From assembly GCA_030681135.1 (NCBI GenBank), contig JAUXXF010000032.1:1-36501 (forward strand): a stretch of DNA of 36,501 bases, given 5' to 3'. A model generated the notes under the pieces. The model worked only from the letters and a program-made list of their open reading frames with translations. It was not told where the DNA came from and made no database searches. The translations under genes were made by a program, and so were the position numbers. The stretch is from Chlamydiales bacterium. Its GTDB lineage: Bacteria; Chlamydiota; Chlamydiia; Chlamydiales; SM23-39. Each line of letters opens with the position of its first letter. Positions within the stretch are counted from its first letter, which is position 1. Positions 1-7,955 of this stretch are shown here, in pieces.

Positions 1-103
1 GAAGTTTCTCAATTGTCTTCTTTTCTTTTTCAGTTAAAGGCCGAACTAATCCTCGAGATCTAATATCAAACAATCGGCATGCTATCGGGTGCGGTTTCTG
101 CAT
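1..103 (-). CDS. 5' end of a hypothetical gene, cut by the window edge
   Basis: An open frame runs on the minus strand from an ATG at 103 to the window edge, 34 codons with no stop. An AAGGA ribosome-binding site lies four bases upstream, and an in-frame stop lies about 50 bases upstream of the ATG. The peptide begins MQKPHPIACRLFDIRSRGLV and continues with a charged lysine/glutamate stretch. I do not recognise it. It would run away from the toxin-antitoxin pair and may belong to the same mobile element. A chance open frame of this length is possible, so the main support is the ribosome-binding site. Confidence 0.4.
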   Translation of the reverse strand, partial: MQKPHPIACRLFDIRSRGLVRPLTEKEKKTIEKL

Positions 104-534
104 AAATTCCTTGTGTTGTTTGAGTTGATAGTTAGCAAAAAAATTATTTTACACCAAGATTCAAATTGTTAAGCTTTTTTGAGAAGGCCAACCACTAGAG
201 AAGGAGAAAGTTTTTCCTCAAGGATTCATAACTTGAGCTGCCGACTTGCCAACACTGGCAAAGCGATGTAAGTTTGTGAGCTTACTTGAAAAACGCCCTC
301 AGAATGTGTTTTAAGACCATTTTTGTGAGATATTTTTGTTCAAGCAACTAAAACATGTTTAGGCGCGCTAACTGAAGAAAACGGCCTCTAAACGCATTTT
401 AACGAACACCGTCTATGCGCCGGCTTTAAAACATCTGAAAGTAAAAAGCCTATTTTAGAAAATCCTGTGGCTTCGTGTTGAGAAATAATACCTAAAAATG
501 GTAATATGGCTATGTTAGAATTAAGGGCCGACCT
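104..534. other. Non-coding stretch, no gene seen
   Basis: No convincing frame is present in these 430 bases. The only open frame of some length, minus strand 388-609, overlaps the toxin gene antisense and has no recognisable content. One small perfect hairpin is visible: TTGCCA at 246-251, loop ACAC, TGGCAA at 256-261. The promoter of the toxin-antitoxin pair must lie in the right-hand part, but I see no clear -35/-10 match. Confidence 0.5.
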
Positions 535-834
535 GTGGCAGATATTTGGGACGTAACATTCGCAACTCGAGCTTCGAGAGAGTGCAAAAAAATGCCGAAG
601 AAAATCCAAGTGTTAATTGACTTTCTCGCTAAGGAAATCGAAGAGGCAGGCCCATACAGAAAGAATTGGTCTCATTATGGACCTCTAAAGAAAGATAAAA
701 CCATCCCAGCGAACGCATACCACTGCCATCTTAAAGATGGCAAGCCTACATATGTGGCTTGTTGGTGTATAGATAAAAAACACAAAAAAGTGGAGATATT
801 TTATGTCGGTACGCACGAAAACGCGCCATACTAG
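535..834 (+). CDS. RelE/HigB-like toxin of a type II toxin-antitoxin pair
   Basis: A 99-residue basic protein. The central and C-terminal parts carry the run YHCHLKDGKPTYVACW followed by a charged segment and VEIFYVGTHENAPY. This is the beta-strand pattern of RelE/HigB-fold mRNA interferases often annotated as cytotoxic translational repressors. The family cleaves mRNA, usually on the ribosome, when its antitoxin is degraded. The start is a GTG with AAGGG about eight bases upstream. The gene ends 32 bases inside the next one, which encodes an HTH protein. Toxin-first order and the overlap fit the HigBA arrangement. In the mobile element its likely role is stabilisation, though antiphage action is also possible. 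Family membership is likely; the exact subfamily is not settled by eye. Confidence 0.75.
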   Translation: MADIWDVTFATRASRECKKMPKKIQVLIDFLAKEIEEAGPYRKNWSHYGPLKKDKTIPANAYHCHLKDGKPTYVACWCIDKKHKKVEIFYVGTHENAPY

Positions 835-1117
835 CAGAGCCGTCCAAAGAAAGGCCGTTCGTCCAAAAAAGAAGGCAGAAAGAAACATCGGTTGGCGTGA
901 AGTCGCTAAAGAGAACATTGAAAAGTTTACAGAAACGGGTCTAGCTGTGAGGGGGGCGCGTTTTAAAGCAAATATGACTCAGCAACAGTTGGCGGATGCT
1001 ATTGGAGCAAAACCTCATCACATTTCTGAAATGGAGCACGGAAAGCGTTCTATTGGGAAAGACATGGCTCATAGACTTGCGGAAGTTTTGGACGTAAATT
1101 ATAAGGTATTTCTCTAA
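803..1117 (+). CDS. XRE-family HTH antitoxin/repressor
   Basis: A 104-residue protein. The N-terminal 40 residues are strongly basic. Residues about 58-100 form a classical XRE/Cro helix-turn-helix: MTQQQLADAIGAKPHHISEM, then a glycine/lysine turn and the helix MAHRLAEVLDV. The ATG at 803 has GGAG about seven bases upstream and lies inside the toxin gene, giving translational coupling. By family knowledge such proteins neutralise the toxin by direct binding and repress their shared promoter. The C-terminal HTH behind a disordered basic stretch matches HigA-like antitoxins. The stop codon runs straight into a weak hairpin: AAGAC 1116-1120, loop of five A, GTCTT 1126-1130. Confidence 0.8.
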   Translation: MSVRTKTRHTSRAVQRKAVRPKKKAERNIGWREVAKENIEKFTETGLAVRGARFKANMTQQQLADAIGAKPHHISEMEHGKRSIGKDMAHRLAEVLDVNYKVFL

Positions 1118-1252
1118 GACAAAAAGTCTTCAAAAGACACCTTCAGAAACGTATTCAAATTAGTATCCGAGTATCTTATTGGCCTCTTTCCTCATCAAAG
1201 AAAAGCATAACTGATTGCTCTAGGTCTACTTTTTTGAGAGCTTCCCCGACTT

Positions 1253-1292
1253 ACGCCTTCGGCGTGGCCGTTAGGCCAAAAGCCGAAAGGCT
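1253..1292. repeat. Three consecutive small hairpins
   Basis: Perfect stems seen directly: ACGCC 1253-1257 / GGCGT 1261-1265 with loop TTC; TGGCC 1265-1269 / GGCCA 1274-1278 with loop GTTA; AGCC 1281-1284 / GGCT 1289-1292 with loop GAAA. A competing stem pairs GTTAG 1270-1274 with CTAAC 1291-1295. Such clustered GC stems in an AT-rich background suggest a structured single-stranded or RNA element. Confidence 0.6.
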
Positions 1293-1368
1293 AACTAACG
1301 TAACTCCGTTACCGTTACCGTCAAAAACTTAATTCCATAACCAATTGATTACCAACATGTTTCGACAT

Positions 1369-1432
1369 TGAGTTGAGTAACCTTTCCCTATAAAGGTTAG
1401 GTAACCTTCTGCTGGGAAGGTTAAGTAACCTT
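1369..1432. repeat. 24-bp-spaced palindromes (iteron-like)
   Basis: GTAACCTT begins at 1377, 1401 and 1425, an exact 24-bp step. The second and third copies complete 16-bp near-palindromes, AAGGTTAGGTAACCTT at 1393-1408 and AAGGTTAAGTAACCTT at 1417-1432. The first copy (1369-1384) is degenerate in its left arm. The array ends seven bases from the stop codon of the 558-residue gene. It could bind an initiator or repressor dimer on one face of the helix, or act as a transcription stop. Confidence 0.65.
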
Positions 1433-1438
1433 AACTAA

Positions 1439-3115
1439 TTAGTCTATTCCCAATATGCCAGCTTTTTTCTTAGCCGCTTTTTGAGCCGATTTTCTTCCCT
1501 GTTCTGCGCCCCGAACTCGCAACTCACCTTGTTCTTGGAGAAATCGAACGATATCAGAATGTTCATTCGACAAGGTAAACTCTTCCCCGTCTCTTTGAAG
1601 AAAAACTGTTCCATTTGTTGAGTTACTTGTCCACCCATCAATAACTCTTTCAAGACACGACAAAGGCAACTGAGCCTCTTTTGCTAATTCTTTCCATTTC
1701 TCCAATGAGATATTGGCCGATCCTCTTTGGGCCAATCGATCACTTTGATTCGATATCTCTTCTAATACAAGAAGTTGCAGGAATGCCTGGGCGGCATATG
1801 TGTTTGGAGAACCAACCAATGGGGGTATATCCGTAATGGGGGTGAGCAACCTTTGTCTTTTTGGCAATGAAAAAAGAGAATACGGAAACAGCAAATCCCC
1901 AAGAATAATTTTAATTTTATTTGGCTCTCCATTTTTATGACGTTCCATTTCTTGAAGAATAATTAAACTACTTGCCTTATCGCCATTGGGCATATAAAAA
2001 TTGGCATTTGCTTGCGCATATAAGATAGCCTTAATTTCAGAAGTCCTTGCAGGGCTTTTCCCACATCCAATCAGATTTGCAATTCCCTCATATCCACCCT
2101 CAGTAATTAAAACCCTCTGATCCGGAACTGCATCAATAAGATTTTGACAGCCACTTTTTAACTCCCACCTTAGAAGACGATGTCCCGAAAGAGAGCCAAG
2201 AGCAGTAATTCCTTTAATAACTAATTTTAAAGACCCTTTATCAAGACAAGGGATCTTAACCGATACTGCAACCTTTCCAGTATCGCCAATAACATCTATC
2301 TGATTCTCACTTTCTTTTAACCGACTCTTCCTTGACAGCGCTGGCTTAAAAGTCTGAGCAAATACAATTCTTGGGAGCGCTGGTAGATATTTTTTTAGCC
2401 TCTCAAATCGCTCTCTGATCCGATCTTCCCAAACGACTTCTGCAAGAATTTTGAAAAAGCGGCAGTTATATGGGAGCATATCTATATCTACCCAAATTCG
2501 GAATAACCTCGATGCCTTCTTGTTGTCCCGGAATTCTCTCATCCATGTCGCGGAAGCGGCGGAAATTTTTACCGCGAGCCTTTCCCCGTCCTTACCTATC
2601 CCTCCTATGTGCTTTAGGAATAACTCGTCCAACCATAGTCTTCCGTCGATCTCAAACACCAGATGCTGAGCCTGTTCGTCATTTTGAGTGATTACGAAAA
2701 GGCTTCTATCCTCGCTGTTCTCTTGCAAAAAACTGATCGGAATAATTTTTGCTGCAAATGCTTTGCATTCCTTCACCAATTCGCGAGCTAGCAAGTCTCT
2801 GGCTCTCTCGTCTGCTTCCAGTTCTGAGCCACCAGCTTCTTTTAAGACTTCTCTAGCGACAGCGTAGTGTAGCTGCAAAGGATCTTCGGCTGAGAAGAAA
2901 TTAATTTGGTATATTGCCATTCTAAAATAAACAGAAATTCCACTACCATCGTCATCGCGTGAATGGCTTACGAAGTCGCTGACAAATTCAGGACTTGGAA
3001 TGGAAAAAGAGCCGCATGACAAAAGAACATCAAAAATCTTTCCCCGCGTTTCCGCAGGGATATTGAGAAAACCATCGGGTATCAATTCACTTTGTTCGTT
3101 TATTCCGTCGCCCAA
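1439..3115 (-). CDS. Hypothetical protein of the mobile element, possible replication protein
   Basis: A 558-residue protein that I do not recognise. It has no signal peptide, membrane segment or obvious catalytic motif. The C-terminal 20 residues are strongly basic (GRKSAQKAAKKKAG), suggesting nucleic-acid contact. The segment around residues 465-530 is helical, ends in a possible winged-helix-like piece (FLQRDGEEFTLSNEHSDI), and could be DNA-binding. The start overlaps the 3' end of the primase-helicase gene by 16 bases, so the two are translationally coupled. Immediately downstream is the iteron-like array. Position and coupling suggest a replication initiator or accessory factor; this is inference. 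Other possibilities are a satellite regulator or an unknown defence protein. Confidence 0.6.
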   Translation of the reverse strand: MGDGINEQSELIPDGFLNIPAETRGKIFDVLLSCGSFSIPSPEFVSDFVSHSRDDDGSGISVYFRMAIYQINFFSAEDPLQLHYAVAREVLKEAGGSELEADERARDLLARELVKECKAFAAKIIPISFLQENSEDRSLFVITQNDEQAQHLVFEIDGRLWLDELFLKHIGGIGKDGERLAVKISAASATWMREFRDNKKASRLFRIWVDIDMLPYNCRFFKILAEVVWEDRIRERFERLKKYLPALPRIVFAQTFKPALSRKSRLKESENQIDVIGDTGKVAVSVKIPCLDKGSLKLVIKGITALGSLSGHRLLRWELKSGCQNLIDAVPDQRVLITEGGYEGIANLIGCGKSPARTSEIKAILYAQANANFYMPNGDKASSLIILQEMERHKNGEPNKIKIILGDLLFPYSLFSLPKRQRLLTPITDIPPLVGSPNTYAAQAFLQLLVLEEISNQSDRLAQRGSANISLEKWKELAKEAQLPLSCLERVIDGWTSNSTNGTVFLQRDGEEFTLSNEHSDIVRFLQEQGELRVRGAEQGRKSAQKAAKKKAGILGID

Positions 3116-5595
3116 TATTTACCTTCTTTTGGTGACTGAGTTTCTGCGCCCAGGTCTTCCATACTTGCTTTGTCAAAGTCAATTCGTCCTATATTTCCAT
3201 TAAAAGGAACCGCCATCTTTTGCTGCGAAGGCCCGTGTCGGTTTAACATGACGCTGAGTAGCATTTCGTTTTCTCTAGGTTTTGTCAGTTTCTTTCCAAC
3301 ACTCTCAAACTGGGGCATATCGCGGTTAAACATTCCAAAGACCAGCGCCGATTGACGCTCGATCGCACCCCCTTCTCCTATCGCTGAAGGATGAAGAGCA
3401 TCTTCATTTAGCACCGTTCGATTGAATTGAGCTGCGGTAACGATCGAAAGCCCAGTTAACGCCGAAAGATCCTTCAGCCGAAGACAAATTTCCTTTAAGG
3501 CTTCATCCCGTGACATTCTCCCACCTTCATCTAGGTTCATAAGTTGCAAGTAGTCCAGAACAATCATTCTAACGCGCGGCAAATGTTTTTTTATCTCTAG
3601 GACCTGATCTTCAAGTTGCTTAAGATTGCCAAGAGTCCCCCCTTTGTGATTAAAGTCCAAAATTCTCAACCTTCCGCTGTCTAGGAATTTTTTAGAGAAA
3701 CTGTCTTTTCTCGATTCGAATTTATGATGATCAACTTCTTTAGAGAACATGCCAAATTTTTGATCTGATTTTTCGTGTTTGAAGTAGTGGGATAAGCTTC
3801 TTGCATTGTTTTTGGAAAGGATCATTCCCAGATGCCGGTTTAAAAATCTCAAATTGATGGGATGCACCAGCTCTTCTAGCGTTATAAAAACGACTTCAAA
3901 GTCTTCGCTTCGATTAATCGCAAGATAGGCGACATTAACCAGAGCGTGTGTCTTCCCATGTTTTGTGGGAGCAGCAAAAGTAGTAAGACCTCCGCTTGGC
4001 AGCTCAAGAGACTCCCCTTGGACCATCAACCCAATATCCACTCCAGAGGGCTTCGTTTGATAATATTCAGAAGTTGCCACTAAACTTATTCTCCCCAAAC
4101 TATCCAAAGCCTCAGGGCTTGTTTTATTCTTTTTCAATTCCTGAATCATCGCCAATGCCTCAGCTAATTTATTCTCCTTAATCAGACTTTCGATTTCCTG
4201 CGCTTTCTTCTTTCTTTCCCTTTCCTCTTGAAGTTTTTCCTCGTTTACACGCGCCAACTCAAATTCTTCCTTAAGAACATCATGACCAAGTTCAAAGATG
4301 GACGACGCCGATCCTAAACAAATCCCCCTGTCCAATTGGCTCATGGAGGCATATTCTTTTCCTAACAAGGAAAGGGCATCATGTCGTCCAAGATCTGTTT
4401 TGAGATCGTATTTGTAGTTAAAGTAAACCGAAAGCCATCTGGCCCTAGACAGGACACTTTCTGATAAGAGGTGATTGAATTCAGCAAGCCCATACTTGAT
4501 AATGTATTCCTCGGGGTCTTTGCACTTCCCCATTTCCGATGGCATGAGGACAAAGGCCTTAATGTCATTCTTTTCTAAGAGATCGGCTGCTTTTTTGCTT
4601 TTTTCTATAGAAGGCACTTCGCCTTTTTGGTTCAGCTGATCGTTATCGAATGCAATGATGACCTTTTCAATGCCGTATAGCTTTAACCCTTCGATGTGTT
4701 TTTGATTGAGCTCTCCCTGACCTGTAGCAACGATTCCTTTAAACCCCAATGCGGGCAGATAGGCAGCATCTGGCAATCCCTCTACAAGCATTAAAGTTTT
4801 GTTTGATCGCCCCCATCTCTTACATTGATATAGCCCGAACAGGTCGTCCTTTTTTAATTCGGCCGTGTAACTCCAGCGCATTTTCTTTCCCTCGATCTCT
4901 ATCCCCTCTTTTATTGTTGCCCGTTTGGCAAAACCTAAGATTCTTCCAAATCGATCTCGATACGGAAGCGCAGCCCTAAAAACGTCGCCTCCCTTCCCGT
5001 TCAGCTTGAGCTCATCGATTTCATGATGTCTTTCTCTAGGAAGACTCTTTTTCAGATGTTTTCGAATTTCACTATCCTTTGGCCATGAGATCCATTCTGA
5101 ATCCAAAAGAGATTCTTCCGAATACCCCCTTACATTAATGAAGTAATCATAGGCTTCTTTCCCTTCTGACTTACTGAGAACGTCTTTCCCAAGGTCGAAT
5201 ACCATTGAGTAAAGAGCAGAAATGGAATATTCAGCTTTGCTTTCAAATTTCTCGCTCCCCGATCCCTTGGTTATATCTTCAAGCAGGTCCGGGCAGAACT
5301 GCTCCGCAAGATATTTGCACGCTTCTGGAAACGTGAACATCCTCTGCCCCATAACCAAGCGAATAGAATCGAAAGATTCCCCACAATTGAAACAATGAGC
5401 GTAATTGTCTGTTGGGTGTACTCGAAATCGCCCCCCGCTTTTTGATTCATCCGGGCAGCTTGGGCAATTCCCCATTAACGGCCCTTTATTTTTCGTTCTT
5501 TTAAGATTAAGCTTTCGATCCAAGCCTAATCGCTCAAGAACCTCTTCCACTAAAACTCGCGTCTTCAGCCGTTCTTTTACATCGATGTCAATCAT
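3100..5595 (-). CDS. Primase-helicase fusion (CHC2-type zinc finger, TOPRIM, DnaB-like ATPase)
   Basis: An 831-residue replication protein. A zinc finger of DnaG type has Cys44/Cys47 and Cys68/Cys71 (CPSC ... CFNC). The TOPRIM primase core around residues 265-320 shows LMLVEGLPDA and VIIAFDNDQ. A charged coiled stretch follows near residues 450-490. The C-terminal part is a DnaB/RecA-type ATPase with Walker A APTKHGKT, Walker B MIVLDYLQLM and the AQFNR motif. The domain order is that of T7 gp4-type primase-helicases. The protein should prime and unwind the element's own DNA. The ATG has a strong GGAGG and overlaps the stop of the AlpA-like gene as ATGA; the downstream gene overlaps by 16 bases. 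It is much longer than chromosomal DnaB or DnaG and is not a duplicate of either. Confidence 0.88.
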   Translation of the reverse strand: MIDIDVKERLKTRVLVEEVLERLGLDRKLNLKRTKNKGPLMGNCPSCPDESKSGGRFRVHPTDNYAHCFNCGESFDSIRLVMGQRMFTFPEACKYLAEQFCPDLLEDITKGSGSEKFESKAEYSISALYSMVFDLGKDVLSKSEGKEAYDYFINVRGYSEESLLDSEWISWPKDSEIRKHLKKSLPRERHHEIDELKLNGKGGDVFRAALPYRDRFGRILGFAKRATIKEGIEIEGKKMRWSYTAELKKDDLFGLYQCKRWGRSNKTLMLVEGLPDAAYLPALGFKGIVATGQGELNQKHIEGLKLYGIEKVIIAFDNDQLNQKGEVPSIEKSKKAADLLEKNDIKAFVLMPSEMGKCKDPEEYIIKYGLAEFNHLLSESVLSRARWLSVYFNYKYDLKTDLGRHDALSLLGKEYASMSQLDRGICLGSASSIFELGHDVLKEEFELARVNEEKLQEERERKKKAQEIESLIKENKLAEALAMIQELKKNKTSPEALDSLGRISLVATSEYYQTKPSGVDIGLMVQGESLELPSGGLTTFAAPTKHGKTHALVNVAYLAINRSEDFEVVFITLEELVHPINLRFLNRHLGMILSKNNARSLSHYFKHEKSDQKFGMFSKEVDHHKFESRKDSFSKKFLDSGRLRILDFNHKGGTLGNLKQLEDQVLEIKKHLPRVRMIVLDYLQLMNLDEGGRMSRDEALKEICLRLKDLSALTGLSIVTAAQFNRTVLNEDALHPSAIGEGGAIERQSALVFGMFNRDMPQFESVGKKLTKPRENEMLLSVMLNRHGPSQQKMAVPFNGNIGRIDFDKASMEDLGAETQSPKEGKYWATE

Positions 5596-5855
5596 GCTGT
5601 TCCTCCAGAAATTTGAGCTTGTTTGCCTTCGATGTTGCCCTCCTCCGCGTTTTTCTCAGCGATTACGGCAAACCACTCTTTTTCATCGATAAGCACACGA
5701 CGGCCAATTTTTCTGAAAACTTTCTCGAACCCATTGGTTGTGCAATGAAATCTGATATGCCTGAGCCCTCCTAGAGGCGGCCAAGAATGAAATTTGTGCC
5801 ATTCAGAAATGGGTATGAGCCGTGTTCCTGAAGTTGGGGCTTCATTTTTTGACAT
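5592..5855 (-). CDS. AlpA-like DNA-binding protein / putative excisionase
   Basis: An 87-residue protein when started at the ATG at 5855, which has AAGGA and AGGA just upstream; an in-frame ATG at 5918 lacks a good site. The sequence ISEWHKFHSWPPLGGLRHI followed by GFEKVFRKIGRRVLIDEKEW matches my memory of small AlpA/Xis-type regulators of prophages and satellites. There, an HTH leads into a conserved RVLID strand and a WF...N helix. Such proteins activate integrase genes or direct excision. The gene is first in the operon with the primase-helicase, overlapping it by four bases. I am confident of the small-regulator class and less sure whether it acts in excision or transcription. Confidence 0.65.
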   Translation of the reverse strand: MSKNEAPTSGTRLIPISEWHKFHSWPPLGGLRHIRFHCTTNGFEKVFRKIGRRVLIDEKEWFAVIAEKNAEEGNIEGKQAQISGGTA

Positions 5856-5952
5856 TTTCCTAATTCCTTCATTTAAGATCTTCCGCGACACTAAACGGCA
5901 TCGATGAAAATCTAACATGATTTTAGAACGAGAATCGGAGAAATAAAATTCC

Positions 5953-5970
5953 TTTAGTTAGGAAACTAAA
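5953..5970. promoter_or_regulatory. Perfect 7-bp stem-loop between the 293-residue gene and the AlpA-like operon
   Basis: TTTAGTT at 5953-5959, loop AGGA, AACTAAA at 5964-5970. It lies in the 156-base gap separating the integrase-side genes from the replication operon, both on the minus strand. On that strand it is followed by a T-rich run, so it may be a weak terminator. It could also be an operator for the AlpA-like operon. Confidence 0.35.
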
Positions 5971-6011
5971 AAAACAAAATTAGGGAATTTATAATACTGG
6001 AAATAAGCACA

Positions 6012-6884
6012 TTAAGAAAACAGGATATCCTGAATTAACGGATGAATACGACGCGAAAAAAAATAAGGGATCAAGGGACTTAGCCAAGAATTCAGTTTTG
6101 AATCTGATTCGAGATCTGCAACCATCCGCGAAATTACTCGATATACAATCACTGCTTTTTGCAAGTTCAATTTCTCGACTCCATTTTCCTGAAGATAAAC
6201 ACCCGGTATTTCTCGAAAGCACGAAGCTATCTTTTTGTTGTCGACGAAAGATTTTGAAGGCCTTCCCCGCTTTCTTTTCTCTCCGACTGGATCAATTTTG
6301 CTTAATTTTTTAAAAACCTCACCACTCTGACCACTGTTATTATAGTACGAGCTATGGGGGTTATATTTTTTTATGAAGGGATGGTTGGCAATTTCCGTTT
6401 TATTTAGTTCAGGATAAAACCACCAAGTCGTCTGAGCCACTGAAAGGAATTCAATCTCGTTTTTTTCTGACTTAGTCATTTTGAAATTGGCTAGTTGAAA
6501 AATGCTGAGCGCCTCTTGTAGTGGTTTCGGAAATGGAAATCGATCAATACCCCATTCGAGGAGGTCGCCTATTCTCATCGAGTCAATCTCTCCACGTCTC
6601 ATTATATACATGTTCGTAGGCCATTTCCCTGCTCTGATATCTTTATTAATCGCATTATAAATTTCTTCAGCTTGGAGAGAATACTTACAATCCTCCCGCT
6701 CAAGCTCCTCTTCAGACCAATGCGATAAAGAATCTGGTACAACAAGGAAATTCCCCTCGCAAAGCATACCTAGAGCATCATCGATATCGATTAAACTCCA
6801 ACTGCAACACTTGGAAAAGACCTCTCTATAAGATTCAACTGTATAATCCTTCAAATAAGGTACCTTATAGTTTGCTGGAATCAT
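6012..6884 (-). CDS. Hypothetical protein downstream of the integrase
   Basis: A 290-residue protein without a recognised domain. Around residues 205-215 it carries KRKRGRPSK, an AT-hook-like basic core that in other proteins contacts the minor groove. The N-terminal third is acidic and has a cysteine pair (KCCSW). No signal peptide or membrane span is seen. I prefer the ATG at 6884 because AGGTGA lies about six bases upstream; a GTG at 6893, immediately after the integrase stop codon, is the alternative. It almost touches the integrase gene and is probably co-transcribed with it. A role in recombination control, or as cargo such as defence, is possible, but nothing in the sequence decides. 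Confidence 0.6.
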   Translation of the reverse strand: MIPANYKVPYLKDYTVESYREVFSKCCSWSLIDIDDALGMLCEGNFLVVPDSLSHWSEEELEREDCKYSLQAEEIYNAINKDIRAGKWPTNMYIMRRGEIDSMRIGDLLEWGIDRFPFPKPLQEALSIFQLANFKMTKSEKNEIEFLSVAQTTWWFYPELNKTEIANHPFIKKYNPHSSYYNNSGQSGEVFKKLSKIDPVGEKRKRGRPSKSFVDNKKIASCFREIPGVYLQENGVEKLNLQKAVIVYRVISRMVADLESDSKLNSWLSPLIPYFFSRRIHPLIQDILFS

Positions 6885-6893
6885 CAGAGTCAC

Positions 6894-7955
6894 CTATCCA
6901 AAAATCTTATCGTTCATGCTCGAGACGACATTTGCAGTATGATCCTCTGTCAGGTGAGAATATCGCGAAGTAACGGATATTTGCTTGTGGCCGAGTAAAT
7001 TTTTGATATCAACAAGACTTGCCCCATTCATCGCTAATTCAGAAGCGCATGAATGACGACAATCATGGAATCTAAAGCATTCTATCCCTGAGACTTTTAA
7101 AGCCCTTTTCCACGGGGATCGGAGATCAGCTGGCTTTCGAGGATCGCGGCTCGGAAATACAAACATGCTATCAATCCTGCGGACTTTATCTAGATCGCGC
7201 AAAAGTTTGAGAGCGAGCCCCACGACGGGCACTACTCGCCTCTCTCCGTTTTTCGTCTCATGTAGAGTAGCTCGACCCTTGTCTAGATCGACGTCAACCC
7301 AACGTAGATTCATGATTTCTCCTTGTCTCATCCCGCTCGAGAGAGCAAGCACTACGACTGGATAGAGAAAGCGATTTGAACTTTCTTGGCAGGCTGCTAA
7401 AAGTCTCTGCCTCTCCTCCGACGACAAAAATCGCACGCGCCCTCTTGGCTCGCGAGGTTTTGTCACATTCTGCATCGGGGAATTTTCAAGCCATCCCCAT
7501 TCTTTCACTGCGATCGTGAAAGCATGACTTAGAGCCGCTAAATAGCGTACCACTGTTGAAGGGCTCCGAACGCGGCCTCCTTTGACAAAGCTCCGACCAA
7601 ACTTATCTCTTTGTTCTATAAGTAATGGCGTGGTCACATCGGATAGCAATTTATGGCCAATCTGAGCTTTCCACCAAAGGAGCTGAGCGCGCTGCTTTTT
7701 CTCAGATTTAGGCTTAGTAGGTAAGACATCTCGAATATAGCGATCGATTAATTCAGCGAGAGTGTGCTTTTTGGATTCGGTCGTTTTGAAATGCCTTCCC
7801 TGTCTGATTGCCGACTCGATGTCCTGTGCCCACTTCTTGGCGTCAGTCAGTCGCTCATGGTTAGAGCTCTGGGGAGCGCAGCCCTTACGACGAATTTGCA
7901 CCCGATAGCTAATGATTTTCCCATTTTTATCTTTAATCGCCTTAATAGAAGCCAT
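6894..7955 (-). CDS. int: Tyrosine recombinase / phage-type integrase
   Basis: A 353-residue site-specific recombinase. The N-terminal part (residues 1-60) looks like an arm-binding domain, followed by a SAM-like core-binding domain. The catalytic domain shows the first arginine in LSSGMRQGEIMNLRW, the HxxR box in FHDCRHSCASELA, and the tyrosine in LLGHKQISVTSRYSH. All key residues are present, so the enzyme should be active. It should integrate and excise the element by a tyrosine-linked intermediate, most likely at the adjacent tRNA-Tyr. The gene points away from the tRNA, about 310 bases from its 3' end. The ATG at 7955 has a purine-rich GGGAAATGAAAG upstream. Confidence 0.95.
   Translation of the reverse strand: MASIKAIKDKNGKIISYRVQIRRKGCAPQSSNHERLTDAKKWAQDIESAIRQGRHFKTTESKKHTLAELIDRYIRDVLPTKPKSEKKQRAQLLWWKAQIGHKLLSDVTTPLLIEQRDKFGRSFVKGGRVRSPSTVVRYLAALSHAFTIAVKEWGWLENSPMQNVTKPREPRGRVRFLSSEERQRLLAACQESSNRFLYPVVVLALSSGMRQGEIMNLRWVDVDLDKGRATLHETKNGERRVVPVVGLALKLLRDLDKVRRIDSMFVFPSRDPRKPADLRSPWKRALKVSGIECFRFHDCRHSCASELAMNGASLVDIKNLLGHKQISVTSRYSHLTEDHTANVVSSMNDKIFG

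Larger units (their letters stand above)
1118..1438. other. Candidate replication-origin region of the element
   Basis: No gene is visible in these 320 bases, but they are unusually structured. They hold three adjacent short hairpins (1253-1292), a short GTTACC-type repetition around 1308-1321, and palindromes at a 24-bp step (1369-1432). The region lies between the antitoxin and the 3' end of the replication operon. Iteron-like repeats next to replication genes are typical of plasmid and satellite origins. The function is inferred from structure and position only; the palindromes could instead be terminators or operator sites. Confidence 0.4.

Noticed and set aside
388..918. Minus-strand frames opposite the toxin-antitoxin genes
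   Set aside because: They mirror the real plus-strand genes, lack ribosome-binding sites and have no recognisable features.
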